From positions 94,349-158,348 of the forward strand of contig NZ_GG749281.1 of NCBI RefSeq assembly GCF_000160555.1: a DNA stretch of 64,000 bases, read 5' to 3'. A model generated the notes under the pieces. It searched no databases. It saw nothing but the letters and a program-made list of their open reading frames with translations, and was not told the DNA's origin. Position 1 is the first letter of the stretch, and each line of letters opens with the position of its first letter. The DNA is from Centipeda noxia ATCC 43541 (GTDB lineage Bacteria; Bacillota; Negativicutes; Selenomonadales; Selenomonadaceae). A program made the translations under genes and the position numbers. Below are positions 7,619 to 16,594 of the stretch, piece after piece.

Positions 7619-8704
7619 TCAATACGTCTCAATGATATTAAAGTTCGAGTCGCACGCGGCAGGCGTGCGGCCAATCTCGCGAATGATGCGGATGATGTGG
7701 TCCTCGGAGAGAGCACGCGGGCTCTTTGCCCCCGCGTCATGAAGGATCGTCTCCTTGTGCACCGTGCCGTCAATGTCGTTCGCGCCGAAGCCGAGCGCGA
7801 TCTGCGCCACGGGCACGGTGAGCATGACCCAGTACGCCTTGATGTTGCGGAAATTATCGAGCATCAGCCGCGAAATCGCAATCGTCCGAAGATCGTCCCA
7901 CATCGACGTCTGCCGCACGGTCTGCCCGAGCTCCGTGTTCGACGGCAGGAATGGGAACGGGATAAACGTTTGAAAACCGCCCGTCTCATCCTGCAGATCG
8001 CGCAGTCGCATCATGTGCTCGACGCGCTCTTCCACCGTCTCGATGTGCCCGTAGAGCATGGACGCATTCGTCTTGATGCCGAGTTCATGCGCCGTACGCG
8101 CCACCATCAGCCACTCATCCGCCGTCGCCTTGTTCGGGCAGAGCTCGCCGCGCACGCGGTCAGAGAGGATCTCCGCGCCGCCGCCCGCGATCGACTGCAG
8201 CCCCGCCGCGCGCAGCCGCACGAGCACCTCGCGCACCGAGAGCCTCGACGTCTTTGCAAAATGCGTGATTTCAACGCCCGTGAACCCCTTCAGATAGAGC
8301 GAGGGAAACGCCTCATGCAGCGCCTTGAGGCGCATCAGATAGTCGTCGAATGTCCAGTCCGGATGCAGACCGCTCACAACGTGCAGTCCCGCCAGATGCG
8401 GGTCGCGCATCGCATCCGCCACATGCGCCACGGCCTCCTCCACGCTCATCTCGTACGCGCCCTTGTCCTCCGCGTCGCGCCCGAACGCACAGAACTTACA
8501 GTGCGCGAGACAGATGTTCGTGAGATTCACATGACAGTTCACGTTATAGTAGACGATATCGCCGCATTTTTTCTGCCGCACGCGGTCGGCAAGCGCGCCG
8601 ATCCACGCGATGTCATGACATGCAAAGAGCCGCACGCCGTCCTCATACGTCAGCCGTTCGCCGTGCGCGATCTTCTTCTCGATATCCATGTATTCATTGT
8701 GCAA
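7619..8704 (-). CDS. mqnE: Second aminofutalosine synthase-like radical SAM protein
   Basis: This 361-residue protein has CLAHCKFC (CxxxCxxC), GLHPDWTFDDYL, GGGAEILSDRVR, YGHIETVEERVEHM and FGANDIDGT, all features of MqnE rather than MqnC. It is clearly related to the MqnE at 4860 but far from identical. Either could be the main aminofutalosine synthase; the other may use a different enol ether or be redundant. The start is uncertain: ATG at 8704 has GGGAG 13 nt upstream, and ATG at 8689 has no clear site. An operator-like palindrome lies just upstream at 8738-8761. Confidence 0.82.
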   Translation of the reverse strand: MHNEYMDIEKKIAHGERLTYEDGVRLFACHDIAWIGALADRVRQKKCGDIVYYNVNCHVNLTNICLAHCKFCAFGRDAEDKGAYEMSVEEAVAHVADAMRDPHLAGLHVVSGLHPDWTFDDYLMRLKALHEAFPSLYLKGFTGVEITHFAKTSRLSVREVLVRLRAAGLQSIAGGGAEILSDRVRGELCPNKATADEWLMVARTAHELGIKTNASMLYGHIETVEERVEHMMRLRDLQDETGGFQTFIPFPFLPSNTELGQTVRQTSMWDDLRTIAISRLMLDNFRNIKAYWVMLTVPVAQIALGFGANDIDGTVHKETILHDAGAKSPRALSEDHIIRIIREIGRTPAACDSNFNIIETY

Positions 8705-8737
8705 TCTCTTCGTCTCCCAACGTTATACTCCTAACGC

Positions 8738-8761
8738 AAATTCGACGCGCAGCGCGAATTT
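8738..8761. promoter_or_regulatory. Operator-like palindrome upstream of mqnE2
   Basis: AAATTCG and CGAATTT flank a CGC-GCA-GCG core, giving a nearly perfect 24-bp inverted repeat 34 bp before the mqnE2 start. It is a plausible repressor site; the regulator is unknown. Confidence 0.4.
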
Positions 8762-8821
8762 CCTGCCAAAGAGCGCATAGATGAGACGGTCTCGCCCCGC
8801 AGCAAAATTTCTCCTGTGCCA

Positions 8822-8850
8822 TTGACAATTTTCTGGGATTTTACTATACT
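8822..8850 (+). promoter_or_regulatory. Promoter of the large noncoding RNA
   Basis: TTGACA (8822-8827), 17-bp spacer, TATACT (8845-8850). Near-consensus, with a start expected at about 8857. Confidence 0.82.
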
Positions 8851-8856
8851 AAAGAT

Positions 8857-9395
8857 AGTAAAGGAGAACTTCCAGGCAGCTTGATTCAGGACGGGTTGCC
8901 CTCGTGTGATACGTAAGCGCATGAGATGAGTTCTCCGGAGTTTCCACAGTGTTGACCGACGGTTGTTGGAGTGAGGGAGCACGGCAGCAGCTCCGCTGGC
9001 TGAGCGGAGGGAGCACAGCCGGAGTTCCCCGACGGACTGGGAGGAGATTCCGATGGGTCATTGAGTGGCCGCAGGGTTGTCCGCACAGGTGCACCAGGAC
9101 AGCGGTGCAGAGCGAAGGTGCGGCAGGAGGATGCGGCAGCCCGCGCGGGGCGGGTACAGGGATATGCGCGGCGCATGGCAGGAAGATCGTTCCCGCGAGT
9201 GGATTCGCGGTGCATGCGTCGGAGGCATGTCGAGGTAGTTTCTCAGCGTTTTGCCGGAAAGTTCCGCGCTGCATGCTAGCGGCAGCGCGGAACGAAGCAA
9301 CATTGGTTTGGATGCAAGAGAGTTACCTATCACTTCCCGTATTTTCCTCAAGACCGCCGACGGGTGACGAGAAAGCCCGCCGGCGGTTTTGTTTT
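8857..9395 (+). ncRNA. Large structured noncoding RNA, unassigned (about 540 nt)
   Basis: A strong promoter at 8822-8850 and an intrinsic terminator at 9353-9396 bracket about 540 nt with no convincing gene on either strand. Hairpins seen directly: GGAGAACT (8863-8870) with AGTTCTCC (8929-8936); CTCCGCT/AGCGGAG (8991-9009); TGTCC/GGACA (9078-9101); CCGCGA/TCGCGG (9193-9210); CATGC/GCATG (9213-9229); and a perfect 12-bp stem, 9261-9272 with 9282-9293. The RNA is purine- and GC-rich and repeats GGGAGCAC twice (8975 and 9009). I do not find the RNase P core, tmRNA ends, SRP loop or any riboswitch core I know. It could be a very large leader of the downstream oxidoreductase, but its length and terminator favour a free-standing RNA. 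Confidence 0.62.
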
Positions 9396-9396
9396 G
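9353..9396 (+). terminator. Terminator of the large noncoding RNA
   Basis: ACCGCCGACGGG pairs with CCCGCCGGCGGT (one bulged A), followed by TTTTGTTTTG. It ends 18 bp before the next gene. Confidence 0.85.
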
Positions 9397-9413
9397 TCCG
9401 GAAAGGAGTCTCT

Positions 9414-10010
9414 ATGAAAATCTCCGTCATCTTGGGGCATCCCTACAAGCACAGCCTCAACGCCGCCATCGCGGAAATTATTGTAAAAACACTGAAGTCA
9501 TCCGGCCATGATGTACGTTTCCACGATCTCTGCCGCGAGCATTTCGATCCCGCCATCCCAAAGGAGGAGCTCGTCAGCGGCACAACGCGTGATCCGCTCG
9601 TCCGTCTCCATCAGGAGGAGATTCGTTCGGCGGACGGCATCATCATCGTCCATCCGAACTGGTGGGGGCAGCCACCCGCCGTGCTCAAAGGCTGGGTTGA
9701 TCGGGTTCTGCGCGAGAATATCGCCTACACATTCCCCGCAGGCGACAGCGGCGGCGGTCTCCCCATCGGTCTGCTGCGCGCGAAGAGGGCGCTTGTCTTC
9801 AACACATCCAACACGTCCGCACAGCGGGAGGACGAGGTCTTCGGCGACCCGCTGCAGCGTCTTTGGCGCGACTGCATCTTCGACTTTTGCGGCGTAAAGG
9901 ACTTCGACCGTGTGATGTTCCGCATCGTCGCAGACAGCTCCGCCGACGAGAGGTCCGCGTGGCTGGAAGAAGCTGCAGACCGCGCGCGGCGCGCCTTCCC
10001 CTCTCCATGA
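9414..10010 (+). CDS. Flavodoxin-fold NAD(P)H-dependent oxidoreductase
   Basis: This 198-residue protein has the KefF/MdaB-type flavodoxin-like fold: GHPYKHSLNAAI at the N-terminus for FMN/FAD phosphate, then VHPNWWGQPPAVLKGWVDRV, the typical quinone reductase segment. It would reduce quinones or related electrophiles with NAD(P)H in the cytoplasm. AAAGGAG lies 6 nt before the ATG. It starts immediately after the terminator of the large noncoding RNA, so it may depend on read-through. Confidence 0.8.
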   Translation: MKISVILGHPYKHSLNAAIAEIIVKTLKSSGHDVRFHDLCREHFDPAIPKEELVSGTTRDPLVRLHQEEIRSADGIIIVHPNWWGQPPAVLKGWVDRVLRENIAYTFPAGDSGGGLPIGLLRAKRALVFNTSNTSAQREDEVFGDPLQRLWRDCIFDFCGVKDFDRVMFRIVADSSADERSAWLEEAADRARRAFPSP

Positions 10011-10050
10011 CGGGAGCAGTCTGCTCCTTGTATACATTCCGCTTCGGAAT

Positions 10051-10078
10051 TTTACATTCTTTATTTCTATGTTATAAT
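10051..10078 (+). promoter_or_regulatory. Promoter of the OPT transporter
   Basis: TTTACA (10051-10056), 16-bp spacer, TATAAT (10073-10078), 52 nt upstream of the start codon. Confidence 0.65.
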
Positions 10079-10129
10079 ATTATCGGTATTTTTTCATTTT
10101 ACTGAACAAAAAGGACAGGTGGTTATCGC

Positions 10130-12157
10130 ATGAAAGAAGCGGAAAACGAGTTTATGCAGCACGAGCTGAGGCTCCCCGAGCTCACCGTGCGCGGCATCCT
10201 GCTCGGCGCGATCCTGACGATCATCTTCACCGCATCGAACGTCTACCTCGGGCTGAAGGTCGGCCTGACATTCTCGTCGGCGATCCCTGCGGCGGTCATC
10301 TCAATGGCAGTGCTCAAGATGGCAAAGGATGCAAACATCCTCGAAAACAACATGGTACAGACGCAGGCATCCGCTGCGGGAACACTGTCCGCCATCATCT
10401 TCATCATCCCCGGTATGCTCATGATCGGCTACTGGCAGGGATTTGAGTTCTGGCAGACCCTCGTCGTATCGGCGTGCGGCGGCTGCCTCGGCGTCCTCTT
10501 TACCATTCCTCTGCGCCGCGCCATGGTCGTGCACAGCGACCTCGCCTATCCTGAGGGCGTTGCTGCGGCCGAGATTCTAAAGGTCGGCAGCCGCACGCGT
10601 GCGGACGGCAAATCCGAATCCGGCATCAAGGAAATCCTCTCGGGCAGTGTCGTCGCCGGCATCATCGCCTTCCTCACGAACGGCCTGCAGGTGCTCGGCG
10701 GCAGTCTTTCGGCATGGTTCCACGTCGGCCGCGGCATGACGCAGCTGCCGCTCGGCTACTCGACCGCTCTCGTAGGTGCGGGCTACCTCATCGGCATTGC
10801 GAGCGGACTCGCCATGCTGGTCGGCATCCTCATCGCATGGGCGGGTTTCGTCCCCTATTTCACCATGACCGAGGCACTGCCGGACGGCATGACGCTCCAA
10901 AAATTCGCCGGTGCCGTCTATCAGCAGAAGGTGCGCCTCATCGGTGCGGGTGCAATGGGCGTTGCGGCGATCTGGACACTCATGACGCTCGCCCGCCCCG
11001 TCATCGACGGAGTCAAGGAGTCCATCGCAGGTACACGCATGGACGATACAGAGAAGGGTCTGCACCGCATGGACATCGACATGTCGATGAAGAGCATTGC
11101 GCTCGTCTTCGGCGTAACGGTCATCGGCCTCCTTGCGATTTTCTATCTCTTCGTCTCGCCGGAGAGCATCCCCCCGAATCAAAAGCTCATCTTCACCGTT
11201 GTCGGCGTCGGCGTATCCGTCCTCATGGGCTTCTTTGTCGCTGCCGCCTGCGCCTACATGGCAGGACTTGTCGGCACATCCGCGAGTCCGATCTCGGGCA
11301 TCGGGATCCTCGGCATCATCGTCTCCTCACTCGTCATGTACGCGCTGTGCTCCTCGTTCGGCATCTTTGATCTGCCGGGCGGTGAGAAATTTGCAACAGC
11401 AACCGCCATCTTTACCACCTCGATCATCCTCGCGATTGCCTGCATCTCGAACGACAATATGCAGGATCTCAAGACGGGCTGGCTCGTCGGAGCAACGCCG
11501 TGGCGCCAGCAGGCCGCGCTCCTCATCGGCTGCGTGGTCGGGGCGCTTGTCATCGCCCCCGTGCTCAACCTCCTCTACGAGGCATACGGCTTCCCCGGCG
11601 CCATGCCGCGTCCGGGCATGGATCCCGCGCAGGCACTCTCCGCACCGCAGGCCGTGCTCATGACCACCATCGCACAGGGCATCTTCTCCAGCAAGCTCGC
11701 GTGGGAGTATATCTACATCGGCATCGGCCTGGGTGTTGTCCTGGTCCTCATCGACCAGCTGCTCAAGCGCACGACGAAGAATCTCGTCCTGCCGCCGCTC
11801 GCCGTCGGCATGGGCATCTACCTCCCGCCCGTCATCCAGACGCCGCTCGTCGTCGGTGCCATCCTCGGCTACTTCCTCAACCGCCATCTGCGCAAAACCG
11901 CAGGCGCTGAGGCAGAGACGGCAGGTCTCAGGCGCGGCACGCTCTTTGCATCGGGTCTCATCGTCGGCGAGTCCATCGTCGGCGTCCTGCTCGCAGGCCT
12001 CATCGTCCTCTCCGTCTCGAACGGCGGCGATGAGAATCCGCTCGCAATGGTTGGAAGCGACTTCGCAGATACCGCCGAGATGCTCGGCCTCGCCGTCTTC
12101 CTCGGCCTCCTCCTCCTCTTCAGCAAGGTTGTACTGAGCGGGAAAAAAACCTCATAA
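10130..12157 (+). CDS. OPT-family oligopeptide transporter
   Basis: This 675-residue inner-membrane protein has about 15 hydrophobic segments and belongs to the oligopeptide transporter family, bacterial branch. The N-terminus LPELTVRGILLGAI and the following NVYLGLKVGLTFSSAIPAA are the family signature. It should import short peptides or metal-peptide complexes by proton symport; the substrate is not evident. AGGTGG lies 7 nt before the ATG. It forms a single-gene unit between its own promoter and terminator. Confidence 0.88.
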   Translation: MKEAENEFMQHELRLPELTVRGILLGAILTIIFTASNVYLGLKVGLTFSSAIPAAVISMAVLKMAKDANILENNMVQTQASAAGTLSAIIFIIPGMLMIGYWQGFEFWQTLVVSACGGCLGVLFTIPLRRAMVVHSDLAYPEGVAAAEILKVGSRTRADGKSESGIKEILSGSVVAGIIAFLTNGLQVLGGSLSAWFHVGRGMTQLPLGYSTALVGAGYLIGIASGLAMLVGILIAWAGFVPYFTMTEALPDGMTLQKFAGAVYQQKVRLIGAGAMGVAAIWTLMTLARPVIDGVKESIAGTRMDDTEKGLHRMDIDMSMKSIALVFGVTVIGLLAIFYLFVSPESIPPNQKLIFTVVGVGVSVLMGFFVAAACAYMAGLVGTSASPISGIGILGIIVSSLVMYALCSSFGIFDLPGGEKFATATAIFTTSIILAIACISNDNMQDLKTGWLVGATPWRQQAALLIGCVVGALVIAPVLNLLYEAYGFPGAMPRPGMDPAQALSAPQAVLMTTIAQGIFSSKLAWEYIYIGIGLGVVLVLIDQLLKRTTKNLVLPPLAVGMGIYLPPVIQTPLVVGAILGYFLNRHLRKTAGAEAETAGLRRGTLFASGLIVGESIVGVLLAGLIVLSVSNGGDENPLAMVGSDFADTAEMLGLAVFLGLLLLFSKVVLSGKKTS

Positions 12158-12173
12158 CATCATAGGAAATACA

Positions 12174-12210
12174 AACACGCCAGCAGAGTCTGCCGGCGTG
12201 TTGTTTTTTG
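12174..12210 (+). terminator. Terminator after the OPT transporter
   Basis: ACACGCC and GGCGTGT pair around an inner GCAGA/TCTGC stem, followed by TGTTTTTTG. Confidence 0.85.
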
Positions 12211-12294
12211 TATATCATAAACGATAAGACCGTATGCGCACAATCCCGTCACGGCTGCCGATGATCTGTCGGCACACAGATTCTGCGTCAATTT

Positions 12295-12323
12295 AAAAGG
12301 AGAGGTTATGCCTCTCCTTTTTT
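12295..12323. terminator. Bidirectional terminator
   Basis: AAAAGGAGAGG pairs with CCTCTCCTTTT. It lies downstream of the minus-strand gene at 12367 and of the plus-strand OPT unit. Confidence 0.75.
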
Positions 12324-12366
12324 GCTGTTCGTATGTGATTATCTGCTTCTTCTGACACAGATAACT

Positions 12367-12756
12367 TCAGCTGAAACGAATATGGTTGTCTACATGCCAG
12401 CGAATCGTCCCATTATAGGCTCTGCAGTTCGGATTGTGGATGTGAAACACGTGTCCATGCGAACCGCCGGCAGGAACGTAAACGCCTACATTCGCAAAAT
12501 CACCGCTGTCCTGCCAGAATACATTTCCTGCATCGTCCTGAACAATAACTGAAATACTTGCCGCTGTAACCGTCGCGCCTGCATCACCCAAGTTGACCAG
12601 ATACCCCTTGATAAGTGTCTCTCCGTCCAGCAGCTGGACTTCTGCCGCATTGAAAACGATATTCGCATTGGCAGATACCTCCTGTGCCTGCGCCAAAACG
12701 CCAAGCATACATGCTGCAGTCAGCACCATCATCAAAAATTTTTTCATCGTTGCCAT
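12367..12756 (-). CDS. Small secreted protein of unknown function
   Basis: This 129-residue protein has a signal peptide (basic MATMKK start, hydrophobic core, AQA cleavage region near residue 24). The rest looks like one beta-sandwich domain with IKGYLVNLGDAGATV and a C-terminal HGHVFHIHNPNCRAYNG segment rich in histidine. The pattern recalls FxLYD or SLAP surface domains, but I cannot place it firmly. The ATG at 12756 follows GGGAG. It is downstream of the M48 protease on the same strand, so the two may be co-transcribed. Confidence 0.7.
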   Translation of the reverse strand: MATMKKFLMMVLTAACMLGVLAQAQEVSANANIVFNAAEVQLLDGETLIKGYLVNLGDAGATVTAASISVIVQDDAGNVFWQDSGDFANVGVYVPAGGSHGHVFHIHNPNCRAYNGTIRWHVDNHIRFS

Positions 12757-12818
12757 GATAACTTCTCCCTTCATGCCTTTCAAACATTCTGCTTCATATT
12801 ACCGAGCCTTGATGTACT

Positions 12819-14114
12819 TCATCTCTTAGCCCCCTTCGCGGTGCGGGCTCCTCCCTTGCGGTCGACATCCTTCTGCGCATCGTACGCCTCCGCCACCTGG
12901 AAGATTACGCCCATAGCGCCCATATCCTCTTTGGAACTCGTGACAACCTCCATATTATCTTCAAAACTAAGAGATTCGTTGTAGCGAACCTTGTCAATAA
13001 TCTTGTAATCTGTTCCGGCATCATTTACTGCGATGAAATACATTTCATCGACACGCGCAGGATCCCTTGCGTCGATACTCTTCGGCACCGAAACAAACGT
13101 AAGATTTCTAGAATGGAACATATCCTTCTTTATCGCCGCTGCAATTTGTCCTGCGACATAAAAAACACGTTCCTTGCTCACGACATCTGCACGACCATCA
13201 AGAGGAATGAGCTGGTTATCCACATAAAGGTCGCCATTATCAATTTTAACCCGTCCATTTGAAGAGTTTGCAATATACTTCATCGCTCTCTGGTAACGCT
13301 TCATCGTTTGAGGATGTGGATTGCGAAAATTCTTGGGACGCTTCCCATCAGGGAACCGAATCTCCTCCAAACGCAGGAAACGATCAAATTTCATAAGCGC
13401 ACCGCCTGTTGAATATTCCGGAACGTTCTCAAGGAACTTAAGCCCCCACTCATCCGCCCCATACTCCTGACTGAGCGACATCTTACGCTCCCAGAGCGTA
13501 TCCACGAGGTTTATGCCGATGCTCTGCGCCGTCGCCGCTGACATCGAGCCGCCGCCCATGCCAAGAAAGCTCGCAATCAGATTCAGTCCGAACTGCTTGT
13601 CATAGCTCTCGAGATGATCCTTCCCTGCCCAATGTCCGAACTCATGCCCCATAACAAAAGCGATGGCGGATGTGTTGTAAATGTTCGACTTATTCATTGG
13701 GCGAAGATAATGCTTGTTGATGTAACCATCATTCTGCACCGTATTCATAAAGTTCACCATCGAGTCCGCCATATAGGAATACCCGCCGGGGAGCATAAAT
13801 GCGTTGGGGGAATCACTGTGGTACATCTTGATCGGTTCCAGCCAGCGCTTGTGCACGCCATCGCGCCGGTTCAGCGTACCCGGATTGCAGACAACCAGCC
13901 GCCGCTGGATCTCGAGGAGATCATCATCCGATACCACCTCATATTTCTCCTCGACACGCTCTGCTGCAGCCTGACCAATCTCATGCTCCTCCCAGCTCGA
14001 GACGACATGAGCCTCTGCAGTGCCTCCGAACGCCCCCGGATACGCAGCCGCTGCAAGCAGAGATATCCCGAGCATCCGATACACAGCCGTCATGCCCCTC
14101 TTCATCATCTTCAT
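12819..14114 (-). CDS. Secreted M48-family zinc metalloprotease
   Basis: This 431-residue protease has a signal peptide (MKMMKRGMTAVYRMLGISLL) ending in an AEA-type site. The zinc site HEFGH lies in the middle, with the third ligand expected in LSQEYGADEWG. This arrangement is that of periplasmic M48 proteases such as BepA and LoiP, which act on misfolded outer-membrane proteins. The C-terminal 200 residues are an extra domain ending in a lysine- and arginine-rich tail. The ATG at 14114 has AGGAG 8 to 9 nt upstream. A promoter lies at 14244-14272. Confidence 0.82.
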   Translation of the reverse strand: MKMMKRGMTAVYRMLGISLLAAAAYPGAFGGTAEAHVVSSWEEHEIGQAAAERVEEKYEVVSDDDLLEIQRRLVVCNPGTLNRRDGVHKRWLEPIKMYHSDSPNAFMLPGGYSYMADSMVNFMNTVQNDGYINKHYLRPMNKSNIYNTSAIAFVMGHEFGHWAGKDHLESYDKQFGLNLIASFLGMGGGSMSAATAQSIGINLVDTLWERKMSLSQEYGADEWGLKFLENVPEYSTGGALMKFDRFLRLEEIRFPDGKRPKNFRNPHPQTMKRYQRAMKYIANSSNGRVKIDNGDLYVDNQLIPLDGRADVVSKERVFYVAGQIAAAIKKDMFHSRNLTFVSVPKSIDARDPARVDEMYFIAVNDAGTDYKIIDKVRYNESLSFEDNMEVVTSSKEDMGAMGVIFQVAEAYDAQKDVDRKGGARTAKGAKR

Positions 14115-14243
14115 TCCATACAACTCCTTTGCACTACGCCTCCCCATCCGTAGGGAGGCTTCTCTCTATCCAAACGGCCCCGATCCCTTCTCATACAGCT
14201 CCTTTCACATTATTTTCGGGCTTTCCCGTTAAGGAAAAATAGT

Positions 14244-14272
14244 AGAATATCATGAGGAAAAAACTTTGTCAA
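14244..14272 (-). promoter_or_regulatory. Promoter of the M48 protease
   Basis: On the minus strand TTGACA (14272-14267), 17-bp spacer, TATTCT (14249-14244). The region between it and cas2 (14273-14321) is AT-rich and otherwise empty. Confidence 0.75.
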
Positions 14273-14321
14273 CCACTTTTTTACATATTTTTATAAAAAT
14301 ACCCACAGAGAGCACGGCCCG

Positions 14322-14639
14322 CTAAAAGATAATCACATCCTCCACATGTCGGTCTCCAAGACCCCATGAGCGCACCGACGTATGATTCGCCAGCAGATAG
14401 ATGCGCAGGGAGTCCGTGCGCGGATCGATCAGGCGATGTGCCTGATCCGCCAGCTTCGCATATTTCTTCTCCGTCAGGAACCCCTCAAAGGCTGACTTTT
14501 GCACACGGACACCATATCTCTCCAGACACTTTACCATCTTCGCCCTCCGCTTATTCTCTGTAATATCATAGATCACAAGCACAATATAGCGGCGTTCATC
14601 CTCAGCAACGAACTCATTCTCCTCGTACTCGTATTCCAT
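14322..14639 (-). CDS. cas2: CRISPR adaptation endoribonuclease-fold protein Cas2
   Basis: This 105-residue protein has the Cas2 ferredoxin fold with the strand-one motif YIVLVIYDI carrying the conserved aspartate, and YGVRVQKSAFEG after it. Cas2 is the dimeric core of the Cas1-Cas2 integrase that inserts spacers. The ATG at 14639 follows GAGGTG. It starts 11 bp after the cas1 stop. With cas1 frameshifted, this Cas2 may have no working partner in this locus. Confidence 0.9.
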   Translation of the reverse strand: MEYEYEENEFVAEDERRYIVLVIYDITENKRRAKMVKCLERYGVRVQKSAFEGFLTEKKYAKLADQAHRLIDPRTDSLRIYLLANHTSVRSWGLGDRHVEDVIIF

Positions 14640-14649
14640 TCCCGACACC

Positions 14650-15649
14650 TCACCGCAGACGAATCGGCTCATAGATCTCAGCATTCTCCGCCATCAGCGC
14701 CTGCGCATATTGGCGCCCCTGATGCCCAAGCAACGCACGATATGAACGGCGCCCGCCCCCATAGAGACTCGTCGCACGCATCTTCTTCTCATAGGCACGC
14801 AGGAAGATCGCACGCCCCTCCCGCGTCAGGAAGATCCCGGGTCTCCCCTCCTCCTCGGACGGAGCAAAATGTTCGGGCCTCATCTCATGATGATGCACGA
14901 GCGACAACACCATCGCATCCACCAGCACCGGACGCCACTCCTCCATCAGATCAGAGGCAAGTGCCGGATGGCGGTTCTTCAGCGCATGGAGAAATCCAAA
15001 ATACGGGTGCAGGCCCTCATTATTCACCACCGTATAGAGATCATACATCAACAGCGTGTAGCCAAAACTCAGCATCGTATTAAATGGGTCCATCGGCGGA
15101 CGGCGGCTCCGCTTGACAAAGGCAAAAGCCTCCGGAACGAGAAGCCCGAGCGCACGGAAATAGACCTTTGCGATCGCCCCCTCATAGCCCATCAGCTGTG
15201 TATTCGTCTCGCACCGCGGAATATGCTTGCTCAGCGCTGTGATCTCCGCCATTGCCGTACGAACCTCAGGCAGCGAAGCACTGCGGTTATAGCGCCGCAG
15301 GAGAATGAACTGATTGTGCGCCTTTGCTGCGATCACCTTGCGTGCCATCGCAAGGTAAAAAAAAGAGTCCCTCAACAGGATCTGCCGTTCCTGCCGAAAG
15401 ACATTCACATGACGCGTTGACTCCAAACGCCCAAAGAAATACCCCGTACGCGAAAGCCACGTCACGGGAATGCCAAGACGAAGGAGCTCCACCATCGCCC
15501 TCGACGAGACCTGCACCGTGTCGATCAGCGTCAGACCCTCAAGCGTCTGCGGGAATCTCCATCACAGACTCCTCATTACGCCCTACCGTAAAATTCCCGC
15601 CGCGCTTCCGGATGAACGCCCCTTCCTCCGTGATATAGGCAAAACTCAT
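14650..15649 (-). pseudogene. cas1: CRISPR integrase Cas1, frameshifted
   Basis: The reading frame from ATG 15649 (MSFAYITEEGAFIRKRGG) runs into a stop after about 36 codons. The remainder continues in a second frame from about 15550 to 14650. The whole region is 1000 nt, one more than a multiple of three. Removing one base in the CCCG at 15550-15553 joins the parts as EIPQTLEGLTLIDTVQVSS, normal for Cas1. The downstream part keeps the metal-site segments YEGAIAKVYF, LHPYFGFLH and LMEEWRP. The change would stop spacer uptake unless it is a sequencing error or is bypassed. Confidence 0.88.
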
Positions 15650-15689
15650 TGCTCAGACTCCTTCCGTGTAAAAGAGAACATCCTTGGAA

Positions 15690-16594
15690 AATCCGCCCCC
15701 TTGCGGGGATGTGGTTTTGAAATGGCAAAGCCCGTTGATTTTGTACGCGGCCGATTGGAGTTTCCGTCCCCTTGCGGGGATGTGGTTTTGAAATACGCTC
15801 GCCAAGCACTACGGCGTACATCTCCCGATATTTCCGTCCCCTTGCGGGGATATGGTTTTGAAATGATATGACCTCTACTGGCGCGGCGGGAAGTGGGAGC
15901 AGTTTCCGTCCCCTTGCGGGGATGTAGTTTTGAAATGCTCGCCTTGAGTGCGTTAAGGCAGGTACAACGGGCGCAGAGTTTCCGTCCCCTTGCGGGGATG
16001 TAGTTTTGAAATGCTCGCCTTGAGTGCGTTAAGGCAGGTACAACGGGCGCAGAGTTTCCGTCCCCTTGCGGGGATGTAGTTTTGAAATACTTCTCTTCAG
16101 AATTGGATCTCGAAGAAGATGAATGGGTTTCCGTCCCCTTGCGGGGATATGGTTTTGAAATGCAAGGTGATTAGTCTCGTGAAATAGGAGGAAGAGTTTC
16201 CGTCCCCTTGCGGGGATGTGGTTTTGAAATATGCACAGCGCTATGCCAATATCCGCGCGGAGATGTATAGTTTCCGTCCCCTTGCGGGGATGTGGTTTTG
16301 AAATTGAGAAGGCGACCTTATGGTTGATGTTCCGTCCAGCACGTTTCCGTCCCCTTGCGGGGATGTGGTTTTGAAATCGGATATCGGATCGCAGGATAAC
16401 GCGTCTGCAAGTCAGTTTCCGTCCCCTTGCGGGGATGTGGTTTTGAAATTTTAACAACCTTCTCTCCGTCACCGCTACTGCTGGTGAATTTCCGTCCCCT
16501 TGCGGGGATGTGGTTTTGAAATTTGACGCGGAAGCCGAAGGCTACCTTGCACGCATCAAATTTCCGTCCCCTTGCGGGGATGTGGTTTTGAAAT
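15690..16594 (-). CRISPR. CRISPR array: 13 repeats, 12 spacers
   Basis: The repeats are about 35 nt (on the minus strand ATTTCAAAACC...GGGGACGGAAAC, with a CCCCGCAAGGGG stem). The GAAAC end and the degenerate repeat at 15690-15723 show that the array is read on the minus strand, with its leader at the high-coordinate end. Repeats begin at 15690, 15761, 15831, 15903, 15979, 16055, 16128, 16197, 16271, 16344, 16416, 16489 and 16561. Spacers are 35 to 42 nt. The spacers at 15937-15978 and 16013-16054 are identical, and their three flanking repeats share a GTAG variant, so one unit was duplicated. The repeats at 15831 and 16128 carry a TATGG variant. Confidence 0.97.

Noticed and set aside
8857-9395. 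RNase P RNA, tmRNA or SRP RNA at the large noncoding locus
   Set aside because: The conserved RNase P core, the tmRNA tRNA-like ends and the SRP loop were looked for and not found.
8949-9413. Coding sequence through the large noncoding RNA, fused to the oxidoreductase
   Set aside because: The open frame has no ribosome site, crosses a strong terminator, and its composition does not look protein-coding; the oxidoreductase has its own site at 9414.
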